A DNA stretch of 64,000 nt from Tuwongella immobilis (GCF_901538355.1 NZ_LR593887.1:930001-994000), one strand, 5' to 3'; positions 25,701-35,266 are shown, numbered from the stretch's first letter. A program made the numbers and translations. The notes: generated by a model from the sequence alone, not told the origin.

Positions 25701-27008
25701 GACCGCGTCTTCAAACCGACCCGCATTCAGGGCAATCGTCCCCAGGCTGATTCGCGCCGAGAGATTATTCGCATCCACGCTAAACACCCGTTGCAGCGCT
25801 TGCATCTCGGCTTCCCGATTCGCTTGCTGACGATAGCATTCCGCCAGCAGCAAATTCACCTGAATCGCCAGCCCCGGCAGCGTGACCGCATCCGCTCGCA
25901 GTTGATTCAGCGCTTCGGTGGCAATCGCCCATTGGCTGCGCGCCATTTGCACGCGGGCCTTGAGATATTTCACTTGGCTGATGGCGACTTTGCGGGAATC
26001 CAACTTGCGAATGATGACATCGACTTTGTCCAGTTCGCCGTCTTGCACCAGCAGATCGGCCAACGGCGTCAGCAGGTCCGCGTGATTGGGCAGCTCCTGC
26101 GTGCCGCGTTCCAAGCAGGCAATCGCCGCGGGGCGATTCCCGGCGGACAGTTCCAGCCACGACAACGCCCGATACAGCCGCACATCGCGGTGATACAGCA
26201 TCGACGCCTCGGTCAGCACATTGCGCACACTGCGAATATCACCCTTGCTTTGCAGCACATCCGCCAGCAGCAGCATGCCGTCCGCGTTCTCCGGATCGAG
26301 CAGCAGCAGCCGATCCAGATCGACCTTGGCGGGTTCCATTTGCGATTGATTCATGAAAAAGCGGGCACGAATCAGATACGCTTCCCCATCGGAACCGTTG
26401 GCCGCCACCATGCGATCCAGCACGGCCTTGGCCGCTCGCGCATCGGAGAATTGACGCACCAACAATTCGGCCAAAAAGCCGTAGGTTTGCACGCGATTGG
26501 GCGAAACGGCAATTGCTTTTTCGTAGGCCGCCCGAGCTTCATCATTCTGATTCTGATTCATCCGGGCTGCGGCGATTTGCTCCCACACGCCCCCATCATT
26601 GGGGAATTGTTTGAGCAATTCTTCCGCGTGAATGATCGCATCGGAATACCGCTTCAACCGCAGGCAGATTCCCACGGCTTTGCGACGAATGGCTTCGTTT
26701 TCCGGGTCTTTGCGGAGAATTTTTTCCACCAGGAACATCAGCCCCTGCGAATCTTTCTTGCCGCGCTTTTCCAACAGATCACAGAGCCGCACGGCGGCAT
26801 CAATGTCATCCGGTCGGAATTCCATGTAGCGGCTGAGATAATGGCTGGCCAAATCGAGCTTGTCTTGTTCTGCCGCTCGTTCGGCCTGCCACAGCAGAGC
26901 CTGGGTAATTCGATCGGCCTGGAGGCGGTGCAGCCCAAACAGGCCCGCACCGAGCAAGACGGTGAGAAGCAATAGGCGGGCAAACAGTCTCTTGTTCAGT
27001 GTCGGCAT
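22794..27008 (-). CDS. Large TPR-repeat protein with N-terminal membrane anchor
   Basis: About 1404 residues. The N-terminus MPTLNKRLFARLLLLTVLLGAGLFGLH is an uncleaved anchor or signal peptide. The rest is a long series of tetratricopeptide repeats, such as EEARAAYEKAIAVSPNRVQTY-type helices, ADAYVHRVCRLAEKG and the final AAAEKLYQAVLTKDPNNVMALNNLAWIL. Such proteins are scaffolds; in planctomycetes similar ones accompany exopolysaccharide or protein-export systems, but no such genes are adjacent here. ATG 27008 has AAGGA about 11 bases upstream; ATG 27020 (MFDPMPT) is an alternative. Two TTGACA elements lie upstream. A plus-strand open frame of about 1195 codons runs antisense through the whole gene and is an artefact of codon use. 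Confidence 0.88.
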   Translation of the reverse strand: MPTLNKRLFARLLLLTVLLGAGLFGLHRLQADRITQALLWQAERAAEQDKLDLASHYLSRYMEFRPDDIDAAVRLCDLLEKRGKKDSQGLMFLVEKILRKDPENEAIRRKAVGICLRLKRYSDAIIHAEELLKQFPNDGGVWEQIAAARMNQNQNDEARAAYEKAIAVSPNRVQTYGFLAELLVRQFSDARAAKAVLDRMVAANGSDGEAYLIRARFFMNQSQMEPAKVDLDRLLLLDPENADGMLLLADVLQSKGDIRSVRNVLTEASMLYHRDVRLYRALSWLELSAGNRPAAIACLERGTQELPNHADLLTPLADLLVQDGELDKVDVIIRKLDSRKVAISQVKYLKARVQMARSQWAIATEALNQLRADAVTLPGLAIQVNLLLAECYRQQANREAEMQALQRVFSVDANNLSARISLGTIALNAGRFEDAVKEYGLVVRSPYAPMTARVLHALLRIGKARGTNASPEEWDEIAENIATLCKKYPQSAEPVLAMADLLVARKRLDEASQYLRAECAAKSRDARLWAKLAMVRERQLGSQAALEVLDEAQAMLADQVELRLARAQVWAKSLSPRKLTLLKSLETGLEEFSEGDQIRLLYGLADVYAGMQEGPAVKRVYETIASRYPRDLPIRAALMDLAVDAKDSAAAKQLLTEVANLEKDTPRTLKLMQASQKLGEAKPGDQQPLQEARELVQSMLKQYPGRTDAMVMLARICEAEDDYANARKLYAQAVNMERSDLRHVKSQLKFLWRTNQDVLTQKLLTEMVSDPRITGDQFRALVGAALVGLNQGQFLKGTKTIRPLIGEDAASLVWLGDLYWAKGQFDDAMQSYDAAMAASPSHADAYVHRVCRLAEKGQLNDVPAIMAKAKSALAEPAYFLLCAQTMDLVKAHTGKNWQPTFSNPEERRSMAQALLTYYLTQSQRKEAMALLAGMVDAKDVRPQDRTWASRNLALLQAVDGSSDDRRKALAMMQKQTETGTITLEDQRSQVAILALASRHLDNADRKLVLQDAISMLEKIADNPAVSTTKDRYHLAQLYRLSGNRAAYRKTLTVLLEQDATNRAYRLALVEDLLADNKLEEALPHVQKLQANFGGDYRAVGLVAKYHQLMGSPERVLAMMDAYIRDVEPGSNEASLRVRQAAELLDSLARTTPAGQEPSSRILAASAIDKYAAGLRLNPDGLVPLVSLLAYDGQPNRAFDLINRLKPQLSNRLLTSAGLSLLRSGQANDRQFQTVKDWLDTAVAQQPDSTMLQLTMAEYHALKQDYAAAEKLYQAVLTKDPNNVMALNNLAWILAPKPDTTARALQYVQKAIDLTGHTGELLDTRARVLIASGKYDRAVEDLTEALNQSETSLRYFHLAVARLKQSQPAAATTAFRKAKFHGLNPQEVHPSDLPAFKVLSAELGS

Positions 27009-27130
27009 GGGATCGAACATCCTTATTCGACGCACGCGGTGCGCATCCGACCGAATCCATTCGGGTCGTGTATTCGGCCATGGTGAGAATGCAAATCCTC
27101 CACCGGGTCTCCCCGGCAGAGTGTCGGGCA

Positions 27131-27159
27131 TGGTAAGGCAGGAGGCGCACCGCTGTCAA
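27131..27159 (-). promoter_or_regulatory. Candidate promoter of the TPR gene
   Basis: Minus-strand TTGACA (27154-27159) and TTACCA (27131-27136) are 17 bases apart. A second TTGACA (27205-27210) with CAAATT 17 bases further on lies just upstream, so tandem promoters are possible. The -10 matches are weak. Confidence 0.3.
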
Positions 27160-27281
27160 TCGCATCTTGGTAAGTCGGGTAAATTTGCCGGTCGCAACTT
27201 CTGCTGTCAACGTCAGTTGCGATCCGGCACAAAATTCGATTTTGGGCACCACAATCCGCCCGGAACGGCTCTCGCAATCGC

Positions 27282-27704
27282 TCACGATTTCGCGTGGTGA
27301 TGCGCGTGCGAATGCTCCGCCGGTCGCGTGGCGGAACTCCCGGCACCCACTTGATCCTGGGCAAATTTCAGACTCGCCGCCGCCGCCGCATCCCATTGCC
27401 CAGCTTTGGCTTGCTGCAAAATCGCCTCGAATGATTTCCGTTCGGTCACGGTCACATGCCCCTTGGCAATCGCCTGCGTAAGCGTCGCCTCCGCCCGCGC
27501 CAAGCGAGTCGCATCGCGGCTATTGCAGGCGCTATACAACTGCTGGATCAGCCGAATGCCATCCGGATGACTCACCGGCGGATATTCCCGACAGCCCGGC
27601 CACCAAATCGCCAGCACACCCACCAAACCGAGCGCCAGAAACGATCCTTGCTTCCAGGAAATCGGAGACGATGATTCAGAATTCGAATGATTGCGGTTAT
27701 TCAC
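27282..27704 (-). CDS. Small membrane-anchored protein, function unknown
   Basis: A 140-residue protein with a GTG start at 27704, preceded by AGGGGG at nine bases and overlapping the end of the DUF1559 gene by eight bases. One hydrophobic segment ([17 protein letters not shown]) ends in a cysteine and could be a membrane anchor or an atypical lipobox. A helical region follows, and the tail is histidine-rich ([11 protein letters not shown]), suggesting metal binding. The overlap with the pseudopilin gene suggests the two products work together, a pairing often seen with DUF1559 genes. No family is recognised. Confidence 0.7.
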   Translation of the reverse strand: MNNRNHSNSESSSPISWKQGSFLALGLVGVLAIWWPGCREYPPVSHPDGIRLIQQLYSACNSRDATRLARAEATLTQAIAKGHVTVTERKSFEAILQQAKAGQWDAAAAASLKFAQDQVGAGSSATRPAEHSHAHHHAKS

Positions 27705-28647
27705 GGATCAAATCCCCCTGACGCATGCTCGACATCGCGGCCCAGGTGTTGACATCCACCGTGGTAGGAATGAACCGCACGCTGCCATCGCCAAACAGCA
27801 CGTTGCCGCCCTGCCACGGCGCGTACATTTGGCAGACGTGGCAAGTGGGGAAGCTGGGCGGATGCACCACGCCCGGCTCACCCGCCGCCGGCCCGCTATG
27901 GCACATCACCAGTGTCGCCGCCGCATCGCAATCCACGAAGGGGAAACGGTTTAGGTCAATCGGGCACGATTCCGCCTGCGGATGCACCCCTACCCACGTC
28001 TTATCGCTGATGGTGGTATGCTCGCCGACAAACGCCGTATTGCTCAGCCCATCGGTAATCTCGGAGATTTTCGTGCGACTGTTCCGGAAGAACGGCCCCA
28101 CCCCTGGCAACGAGCCGAGATTCCCCGTCGGATAGGCCCACGTCTCATCTTGTCCGGTATTCGCCAGATAATGCGATCGCCCCCATTCGGCCAGCGCTGC
28201 GCCTCCTGCATCCCGCACGGTCATAGTCGGCGTATTGTTCGGAGCCGCGGGATTCAGGAACACCGCCACCCGCGTTCGCACCGCTGCCGCATTCGCCGCA
28301 TCCCATGCCGGCAGATCCAACCGAAGTTGCCGATACAGATTGTCTTGCTCCAAATACGGGAGCAACTGCGTGCCCCAACCCCAACCCGGTGGCCCATCTT
28401 GCGTCGCGGAGTTGAACCCGCTTCCACCCGGTGTCGAGAGGTATCCCGCCGGAAACCGTTCCTGGGCATCATGATGCGTCTGCATCGCCAAGCCGATTTG
28501 CTTGAGATTATTCTGACTTTGCAGCCGCGCCGCCGCCTCCCGCACTTTCTGCACAGCCGGGAGCAGTAACCCGATCAAGATGGCGATGATGGCGATCACC
28601 ACCAGCAATTCAATCAAGGTAAAACCACGTCGAGACGAAATCGACAT
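27697..28647 (-). CDS. DUF1559 family type II/IV pseudopilin-like protein
   Basis: A 316-residue protein with a class III prepilin leader: [29 protein letters not shown]. It would be cleaved by prepilin peptidase after Gly and methylated at Phe, with Glu5 present. The start of the mature region, [27 protein letters not shown], is the hallmark of DUF1559, a family hugely expanded in planctomycetes. The C-terminal motif FGDGSVRFI is also typical. The pilin-like helix probably anchors a globular domain in the cell envelope. ATG 28647 follows AGGAG by eight bases; an in-frame GTG at 28656 is less likely. A candidate promoter (TTGACT-17-TAACCT) lies just upstream. Confidence 0.95.
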   Translation of the reverse strand: MSISSRRGFTLIELLVVIAIIAILIGLLLPAVQKVREAAARLQSQNNLKQIGLAMQTHHDAQERFPAGYLSTPGGSGFNSATQDGPPGWGWGTQLLPYLEQDNLYRQLRLDLPAWDAANAAAVRTRVAVFLNPAAPNNTPTMTVRDAGGAALAEWGRSHYLANTGQDETWAYPTGNLGSLPGVGPFFRNSRTKISEITDGLSNTAFVGEHTTISDKTWVGVHPQAESCPIDLNRFPFVDCDAAATLVMCHSGPAAGEPGVVHPPSFPTCHVCQMYAPWQGGNVLFGDGSVRFIPTTVDVNTWAAMSSMRQGDLIRE

Positions 28648-28690
28648 CGAAGCCACTCCTATGGTGGATTATTAGCTTGCACTAATGAGT

Positions 28691-28719
28691 AGGTTAGTCG
28701 TTGTGATACGCCGAGTCAA
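28691..28719 (-). promoter_or_regulatory. Candidate promoter of the DUF1559 gene
   Basis: Minus-strand TTGACT (28714-28719) and TAACCT (28691-28696) are separated by 17 bases, about 40 bases before the start codon. Confidence 0.4.
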
Positions 28720-28935
28720 GCAACTCCGAATGATTTCATTCGTCGAACCAAATTCCGGAGTTCGTCGCGGCTGGATCACTCCGCGTGATGACTGCCGCGA
28801 AGTCGCGAAATGGTCGTGGAGTGGTGGCGAAATGGTTGCGAATTCGGTTTTCACTTGCAGCGGCATACCCGCATGCTCTATCTTGAATGAAACCACGGCT
28901 TATCGCTCTCCCACCTGCTGCCGAGGCACGCTCGT

Positions 28936-31900
28936 ATGAATGATTTGCAGAATTTCACTCGCCGGTTTCGCCTCGTCGCTTGTCTGACTGCACTGCTGGG
29001 CATCGCGTTTGTTGGGGCTGCATCGGCACAACCGCTCGACCCCGACCACGCCGCGAAAATGGCGCGTGGAGTGGAGGTCTTCAAAGCGGGGGTCCGCGAG
29101 ACGCTCACCAAACGCTGCCTGAATTGTCATGGCGGCAAACGCACCGAGAGCGAATTTGACCTCACCGACCGCGATGAAATGCTCAAAGGCGGCGTGATGG
29201 GCAAAGCGGTGGTGCCCGGCCAACATCAAAAATCGCTGCTGTGGCAGATGACCGCCCACGTTAAAGAGCCGGAAATGCCCTACGGCGACGAGAAGATTCC
29301 GCAAAAGGAAATCGATCAACTCGCACTCTGGATCGATCTGGGCGCACCGTATGATAAGCCGCTGATTGATCGCAAACAGGCAACCGCGTGGATGCAGAAA
29401 GTCACGCCGGAATCGGCGAAGCAACATTGGGCCTATCAGCCGCTCAAACCCGTGGCGGTGCCCCCGGTGCGGCAACCCGGTTGGGCGCGCAATCCCATTG
29501 ATGCCTTCATCTTAGCGAAACAAGAAGCCAAGGGGCTGAAGCCGAATCCGCCCGCCTCGCGTGCCCAAATCATTCGCCGCATGGCCTTCGATCTCACTGG
29601 CTTGCCCCCGACTCCGGCCCAGGTGCAATCGTTTGTCAACGATCCCGCGCCGGATGCGGAAGCCCTTGGCCGCGTGGTGGATGCGCTGCTCGCCTCGCCG
29701 GCGTATGGGGAGCGCTGGGGGCGACATTGGCTCGATTTGGCCCGATTCGCCGAAAGTCACGGGTTCGAGCATGATTACGATCGGCCGTATGCCTATCACT
29801 ATCGCGATTTTGTCATTGAAGCGCTGAATCAGGATCTGCCGTATGATCAATTTGTGCGCTGGCAGTTGGCCGGGGATGAAATTGCCCCGCAAAATCCGCT
29901 GGCGATGAAAGCGACGGGTTTCTTGGCCGCTGGTGTGCATTCCACGCAAATCACCGCGAATGAAGTCGAAAAGCATCGTTACGATGAGCTGGATGACATG
30001 CTCGCCACCACGGGCACGGCCATGCTCGGACTGACGTTTGGCTGCGCTCGCTGTCACGATCATAAGTACGATGCCATTCCGCAACGCGATTACTACCAAA
30101 TGCTTGCGACGTTCACGACGACTGTTCGCAGCGATTTGCCGGTGGATACCGACCCGGTCGGTTACGCCAAGCGCATGGCTGAATTCGATGCCGCCCATGC
30201 CCCATTCCTGGCCAAACTCGCGGAATACGAAGCCAAGCAACTCCCGGCCCAATTCGCCGCCTGGGAACAAGCCAGCAAGGGCAAAGTCGCGACACCCTGG
30301 AAGGTATTTGAATTCGTGGATGCAAAGTCGGGCGGCTCCACGCTCACCCGTCAACCGGATGGCATTGTCGTGGCATCCGGCAAGAATCCGCCGATCGAAA
30401 CCTTTACCCTCACGGCAGTTGCGACCGGCGAACCAATTCGCGCGGTGCGGCTGGAAGCCCTCAAAGATGCCGCTCTGGTGGCAGGTGGCCCCGGTCGAGC
30501 CGGGAACGGCAACTTCTGCCTGACGAATTTCGCCCTCACGGTCATCCCAACGCCGGAAGCGGCCAAAGCGGGGGCAAAGTCGCAGTCGGTCAAATTTGCG
30601 ACCGCCCGTGCGACCTTCGATCAAAAAGGGCTGCCGATTGTGGCCGCGATCGATCCCGACCCCACGACTTCCGGCTGGGCCGTCGATCCGAAATTCGGCC
30701 AAGATCACGCCGCGATTTTCGACCTGGCCGAGCCGCTGACCGTGCCGCCGGGCACCAAGTTGGTGTTTCAGTTGAATTTCCACAACAACGTCGGCCACAA
30801 TATCGCCCGCTCTCGATTGTCGTTCACCAGCCAACCGTCGCAGGGACTCGATTTGCAGGGGCAGGGCGTGCCGGCACAGGTGGTCTCCGCGCTGGCCCAA
30901 CCTGCCGACAAACGCTCGCCGGAGCAGGTCAAAGCGCTCCTGAATTGGTTCAAGCCGCAAGATTCCGAGTGGGTGAAACTGGATCAAGCCCGCGAATCGC
31001 ATGCCAAGAATCGGCCGTCGCCATCCAAGGTGACCATGCTCGTTTCTAGCGAAGGCGTTCCGGCCGTTCGGCTGCACACCCAGGGCGCCGATTTCCTGGA
31101 TCAGACGCATTTTCTGAAGCGGGGCGATGTCAACCAGAAGGAAGGCGTGGCGACGCAATCGTTTCTGCAAGCCCTGATGCCGTCGGTAGATGCGGCGAAT
31201 CGCTGGCAGACGATCAAGCCAAAGCCCGGCGAGAAATTGTCGTACCGTCGCACCGCATTCGCCAACTGGCTGACCGATGTCGAAGCCGGTGCCGGGAAGC
31301 TGCTGGCCCGAGTGATTGTCAACCGCCTGTGGCAACATCACTTCGGACGCGGAATCGTGGCGACCTCAAGCGATTTTGGCGTGCGAGGCGAGCCGCCCAC
31401 GCACCCGGAACTGCTTGATTGGTTGGCCAATGAATTGATTCGCAACGGGTGGCGGCTGAAGCCGATTCACAAGCTGATGCTGCTCTCCGCGACCTACTCG
31501 CAGTCGTCCACGAATGACGCCGAAAAGCTCAAAATTGACCGAGAAAATCAACTGCTGTGGCGGATCACCCCGCGCCGATTGGAAGCGGAAGTCATCCGCG
31601 ATAATCTGCTGGCCGTCAGCGGTATGATCGATCCGAAAATGTTCGGCCCCGGAACATTGGATGAAAATAGCCTGCGTCGCAGCATTTACTTCACCGTCAA
31701 GCGCTCGAAATTGATCTCGTCGCTCATCATTTTCGATGCGCCCGATGGCAGTGTCGGCGTCGGTGATCGAGCCACCACCACCATTGCGCCGCAGGCATTG
31801 CATTTGATGAACAATCCGCAAGTGCGAAACGCCGCGAAGAAACTCGCCGATCGGGTCGCGCCCAAGTCGGAAGTGCCGATTGAGGAGGCGGTTACGGCGG

Positions 31901-32073
31901 CATACTGGCTCGCACTCAGTCGCCCACCCAGCGCCGAAGAACGGGCCGACGCCATCGCATTTATCGCCGATCAGCAGGCATCTTATGGCACCGCCGCCGA
32001 TGCCCGCCAACGCGCACTGACGGACTACTGCCAAGTGATCTTCTGTCTGAACGAATTTGTCTACTTGGAATGA
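28936..32073 (+). CDS. Planctomycete cytochrome c (PSCyt1)/DUF1549/DUF1553 protein
   Basis: A 1045-residue exported protein. A signal peptide (LVACLTALLGIAFVGAASAQ) is followed by a planctomycete-type cytochrome c domain with heme motif CLNCH at residues 61-65. Then comes DUF1549 (about 185-395, with GERWGRHWLDLARFAESHG and CARCHDHKYD), a middle beta-sandwich-like region (about 450-650), and DUF1553 (about 760-1030, with NRLWQHHFGRGIVATSSDFG). The family's function is not established; it is restricted mainly to planctomycetes and relatives and is often linked to degradation of complex polysaccharides. ATG 28936 has GAGG upstream. Its stop overlaps the ATG of the next DUF1549/1553 gene by ATGA, so the two are coupled. 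Confidence 0.93.
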   Translation: MNDLQNFTRRFRLVACLTALLGIAFVGAASAQPLDPDHAAKMARGVEVFKAGVRETLTKRCLNCHGGKRTESEFDLTDRDEMLKGGVMGKAVVPGQHQKSLLWQMTAHVKEPEMPYGDEKIPQKEIDQLALWIDLGAPYDKPLIDRKQATAWMQKVTPESAKQHWAYQPLKPVAVPPVRQPGWARNPIDAFILAKQEAKGLKPNPPASRAQIIRRMAFDLTGLPPTPAQVQSFVNDPAPDAEALGRVVDALLASPAYGERWGRHWLDLARFAESHGFEHDYDRPYAYHYRDFVIEALNQDLPYDQFVRWQLAGDEIAPQNPLAMKATGFLAAGVHSTQITANEVEKHRYDELDDMLATTGTAMLGLTFGCARCHDHKYDAIPQRDYYQMLATFTTTVRSDLPVDTDPVGYAKRMAEFDAAHAPFLAKLAEYEAKQLPAQFAAWEQASKGKVATPWKVFEFVDAKSGGSTLTRQPDGIVVASGKNPPIETFTLTAVATGEPIRAVRLEALKDAALVAGGPGRAGNGNFCLTNFALTVIPTPEAAKAGAKSQSVKFATARATFDQKGLPIVAAIDPDPTTSGWAVDPKFGQDHAAIFDLAEPLTVPPGTKLVFQLNFHNNVGHNIARSRLSFTSQPSQGLDLQGQGVPAQVVSALAQPADKRSPEQVKALLNWFKPQDSEWVKLDQARESHAKNRPSPSKVTMLVSSEGVPAVRLHTQGADFLDQTHFLKRGDVNQKEGVATQSFLQALMPSVDAANRWQTIKPKPGEKLSYRRTAFANWLTDVEAGAGKLLARVIVNRLWQHHFGRGIVATSSDFGVRGEPPTHPELLDWLANELIRNGWRLKPIHKLMLLSATYSQSSTNDAEKLKIDRENQLLWRITPRRLEAEVIRDNLLAVSGMIDPKMFGPGTLDENSLRRSIYFTVKRSKLISSLIIFDAPDGSVGVGDRATTTIAPQALHLMNNPQVRNAAKKLADRVAPKSEVPIEEAVTAAYWLALSRPPSAEERADAIAFIADQQASYGTAADARQRALTDYCQVIFCLNEFVYLE

Positions 32074-34286
32074 TTCGTTCGCCTTCCTTCCTGCGAGACT
32101 CAACTATGCCTCGCGTTTCCCTCCTGGCAATGGTGGCCTCCGGCGTTCTCTTCCCCGCCACCACCGTTGCCAACCCGATCAGTTTCACCCGCGAAGTCGT
32201 GCCGGTGCTCACCCGGCTCGGCTGCAATCAGGGCGCATGCCACGGCACCCCCACCGGCAAAGGCGGTTTTCGCCTCAGCCTGCGGGGGTACGATGCCAGT
32301 TTGGACCAAACCACGCTCACCCGCGAAGCGGCAGCTCGGCGAGTCAACCCGCTCGCGCCAGAGGCGTCGCTTTTGTTGCAAAAAGGGACCGGCCAAGTCC
32401 CCCATGAAGGCGGCGTGCGACTGCGACTGGGCAGCCCGGAATATCGGGTGTTGCGAGACTGGATTGCCGCAGGCAGCCCGGTCGATTCCGCCTCCGCGCT
32501 GGCGATTTCCGAAATTCGCATCGAGTCACAAGCCCTGACTCTGGAACCAGATGCGGCGATTCCGCCCATGCGAGTCTGGGCGATGCACGCCGATGGTAGC
32601 CGGGGCGATGTCACCGGCCTGACGCGATTTTCCGTCAGCAACGACGCCATTGCCCGCATCTCTCAAGACGGAATTCTGACCCGCCTGCGAGCTGGGGAAG
32701 TCGCCGTGATTGCAGAATATCGCAATCTGCTGACGACGATGCTGGTGAATTTTCTCCCACCCAAACCAGAAAAGCCGTGGCCCACTCCGGTCGCCACAAA
32801 TCCAATCGATGCCGCGGTTTACGCGAAATTGGCTGAGGTGCGGATTCAGCCGTCCGGCAATTGCACCGATGCGGAATTCTTGCGACGCTCCACGCTCGAT
32901 GTCATTGGCAAATTGCCCACCGCCGCCGAAACGCGGGCGTTTCTCAGCGATCCCACCCCATCTGCCAGCAAACGCGATCGGTGGATCGATTCCCTACTCG
33001 AACGACCGGAATTCGCCGATTTTTGGGCGATGAAATGGGCCGATCGACTGGGCTGCAATCAGCGATTTGTCGGCATCACCGGTGCACGAAAATATCATGC
33101 CTGGATCCGCGAACGCATCGCCGCCAATGTGCCCGAAGATCACTTTGTGCGCGAGATTTTGACCGCATCCGGACCAAACTACAGCCACGCACCGGCCAGT
33201 TTTTTCCGCCGATTGCGCGATCCCGAGATGCGTGCCGAGGAAATTGCTCAGTTATTCCTGGGCGTTCGCATGCAATGTGCCCGATGTCACAATCATCCCG
33301 GCGAACGCTGGACGCAAGATGATTATCATGCGCTAGCCGCATTCTTTGCTCGAATTTCGTATCGTGATGGACCATTTTTTGATCACATTTACAACAAAGA
33401 AGAGACCGTCTGGGTGCCTCGTGCTGGGGAGTGGCGGCATCCCCGCACCGGGCAAGCGATGCCCCCGAAATTCCTCGGCGGGCCGCAGCCGACCATTCCC
33501 GAATCGCTCGATCGCCGGGCCGTTTTTGCCGATTGGCTCACGGCCCCAGACAATCCGTTTTTCGCTCGCGCGGCCGTCAATCGCATCTGGTACCACCTCC
33601 TGGGCCGTGGAATTGTCGATCCCGTGGATGACCTCCGGGCGACGAATCCGCCCAGTGTTCCCGCGCTGCTCGATCACTTGGCCCAAGAGTTTGTGCGACT
33701 CCGCTATGATCGCAAAGCCATGATCCGCCAGATTTTGCGCTCGCAGACGTATCAGGCGACCAGTCAGCCGACCGAATCCAATGCCGACGATGAGACTTAT
33801 TTTTCGCACGCTCGGCTGCGATTGCTCGGTGCCGAGCAGTTGCTCGATGCCGTCACGCAAGTCACCGGGGTGCCCGAAAAATTCGCCGGCTTCCCACTCG
33901 GTGTCACCGCCATTCAAATGCCCGACGGCGAAATGAAACACCCGTTTCTGGAAGCCTTCGGTCGCCCCGCCCGCGCCCTCGCCTGCGAGTGCGAACGCGG
34001 CGTGGAAACCACCTTTGCCCAGGCGCTTCAGTTGATCGGCGGACGTGCTGTCCAAGATCGCTTGCGACACCCCACCGGCCAACTCGCCCAATGGCTCAAT
34101 GCCAACCTCGCCGACGAGCAACTCATCCAAGAAATGGTGCTCACGACTTGGACGCGATTGCCCACCCCCCAAGAGACCCAACTCCTCCGATCCGCCCTGC
34201 AAGTGCCCCCCAACCAACGCCGCCAAGCCGCTGAGGATGTCCTCTGGTCACTCCTCAACCACCGCGAATTCCTGTTCCGATACTAA
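32070..34286 (+). CDS. DUF1549/DUF1553 protein with Ig-like (Big_2-type) domain
   Basis: A 738-residue exported protein. The N-terminal domain has the motif LGCNQGACHGTPTGKGGFRLSL, a cytochrome-like module in which the two cysteines are four residues apart, unlike the CxxCH of its upstream neighbour. A short bacterial Ig-like domain follows (ADGSRGDVTGLTRFSVSND), then DUF1549 (CARCHNHPGERWTQDDYHALAAFF) and DUF1553 (VNRIWYHLLGRGIVDPVDD). I kept ATG 32070, whose overlap with the upstream stop suggests translational coupling; ATG 32106 (MPRVSLLAMVAS) would also leave a signal peptide. It ends five bases before a hairpin at the edge of the repeat island. Confidence 0.92.
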   Translation: MIRSPSFLRDSTMPRVSLLAMVASGVLFPATTVANPISFTREVVPVLTRLGCNQGACHGTPTGKGGFRLSLRGYDASLDQTTLTREAAARRVNPLAPEASLLLQKGTGQVPHEGGVRLRLGSPEYRVLRDWIAAGSPVDSASALAISEIRIESQALTLEPDAAIPPMRVWAMHADGSRGDVTGLTRFSVSNDAIARISQDGILTRLRAGEVAVIAEYRNLLTTMLVNFLPPKPEKPWPTPVATNPIDAAVYAKLAEVRIQPSGNCTDAEFLRRSTLDVIGKLPTAAETRAFLSDPTPSASKRDRWIDSLLERPEFADFWAMKWADRLGCNQRFVGITGARKYHAWIRERIAANVPEDHFVREILTASGPNYSHAPASFFRRLRDPEMRAEEIAQLFLGVRMQCARCHNHPGERWTQDDYHALAAFFARISYRDGPFFDHIYNKEETVWVPRAGEWRHPRTGQAMPPKFLGGPQPTIPESLDRRAVFADWLTAPDNPFFARAAVNRIWYHLLGRGIVDPVDDLRATNPPSVPALLDHLAQEFVRLRYDRKAMIRQILRSQTYQATSQPTESNADDETYFSHARLRLLGAEQLLDAVTQVTGVPEKFAGFPLGVTAIQMPDGEMKHPFLEAFGRPARALACECERGVETTFAQALQLIGGRAVQDRLRHPTGQLAQWLNANLADEQLIQEMVLTTWTRLPTPQETQLLRSALQVPPNQRRQAAEDVLWSLLNHREFLFRY

Positions 34287-34290
34287 CCCC

Positions 34291-34324
34291 CACCCACTCC
34301 ACACATCGTGGTGTGCAGTGGGTG
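34291..34324. terminator. Hairpin after the DUF1549/1553 gene
   Basis: CACCCACTCCACAC pairs with GGTGTGCAGTGGGTG (one mismatch) around a four- to five-base loop, starting five bases after the stop codon. A GT-rich low-complexity stretch follows to about 34360. Confidence 0.5.
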
Positions 34325-34378
34325 TATGGGTGTGGGTGTTTGTGTGGTTGTGTGGGATGCTGTCCGGGTGAGTGATGT

Positions 34379-34600
34379 GGGACGCTGTCCGAATGATGGC
34401 AGGGGCTCTGCCCCTGGACCCTGGCCAAGGGAACGGCGTCCCCTTGGCAATCCCCGTCTTCGCTCCGGTCATTTTCGGGACGTTTTTTGACGCTGTCAAA
34501 AAGCCGCCCCGAAAATGCTCGTCGCGGTGGGCCACTTTGGGCTTTCCGGCGGGGAGCATTCGTTGGCTGTCGCCCCCTGCGCCGTGTCTCTGCGCGGGAT
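34379..34600 (-). repeat. Inverted, diverged copy of the 245-bp repeat
   Basis: Read on the minus strand this matches the two copies at 34762 and 35021, including the segments CCAAGGGGACGCCGTTCCC and CAGGGGCAGAGCCCCTG. It is diverged in the central palindrome and lacks the outer CTCGCCAAAGTTGGCTGA end, so it is older or truncated. Confidence 0.6.
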
Positions 34601-34761
34601 GGGGACCCACATTCGGAATGGTCATTGAGGTGGATTGATCCCACTCAGATGCGGGCTGTCGATGATGTTTCAATTGACGGAATTGAGTCGGTCGCCGATG
34701 GGCGTGACGAAATCTTGTCGGCAGCCCATTCGCGGAAATGGATAAATGTACCCAATCGCAC

Positions 34762-35008
34762 GATCCGCGGTCTCGCCAAAGTTGGCTGAGGAGTACCCGA
34801 AAAGGGGCGTCAGCCAGCGACAATCTCTCGGCGGAAAGCCCCAGACGTGGCCCCCGCGAGGAGCATTTTTCGGGGTGAGCGGATTGTCGAAGACAATCGA
34901 TCGCCCCGAAAAATGATCGGAGCGAAGACGGGGATTGCCAAGGGGACGCCGTTCCCTTGGCCAGGGTCCAGGGGCAGAGCCCCTGCCATCACCCGGACAG
35001 CGTCCCAC
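34762..35008 (+). repeat. Direct repeat copy 1
   Basis: Nearly identical to copy 2, with a repeat period of 258 bases. The centre is a long palindrome: CATTTTTCGGGG...GATTGTC followed by GACAATC...CCCCGAAAAATG. A CCAAGGG/CCCTTGG stem and a CAGGGGC/GCCCCTG stem follow. Confidence 0.7.
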
Positions 35009-35020
35009 TCCACTTGCCCA

Positions 35021-35266
35021 ATCCGCGATCTCGCCAAAGTTGGCTGAAGAGTACCCGAAAAGGGGCGTCAGCCAGCGACAGTCCCTCGCCGGAAAGCCCC
35101 AGACGTGGCCCCCGCGAGGAGCATTTTTCGGGGTGAGCGGATTGTCGAAGACAATCGATCGCCCCGAAAAATGATCGGAGCGAAGACGGGGATTGCCAAG
35201 GGGACGCCGTTCCCTTGGCCAGGGTCCAGGGGCAGAGCCCCTGCCATCCCCCGGACAGCGTCCCAC
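35021..35266 (+). repeat. Direct repeat copy 2
   Basis: Differs from copy 1 at only a handful of positions, for example CAGTCCCTCGCCGG against CAATCTCTCGGCGG. The near identity implies recent duplication or ongoing gene conversion. Confidence 0.7.

Noticed and set aside
23388-26975. Plus-strand open frame of 1195 codons antisense to the TPR gene
   Set aside because: Rich in Arg, His and Gln in the way of antisense GC-rich codons, with no ribosome site and no domain. The opposite strand encodes clear TPR repeats.
34762-35266. Possible CRISPR-like direct repeats
   Set aside because: Units are about 245 bases with a 258-base period, far too long, and there are no spacers or cas genes.
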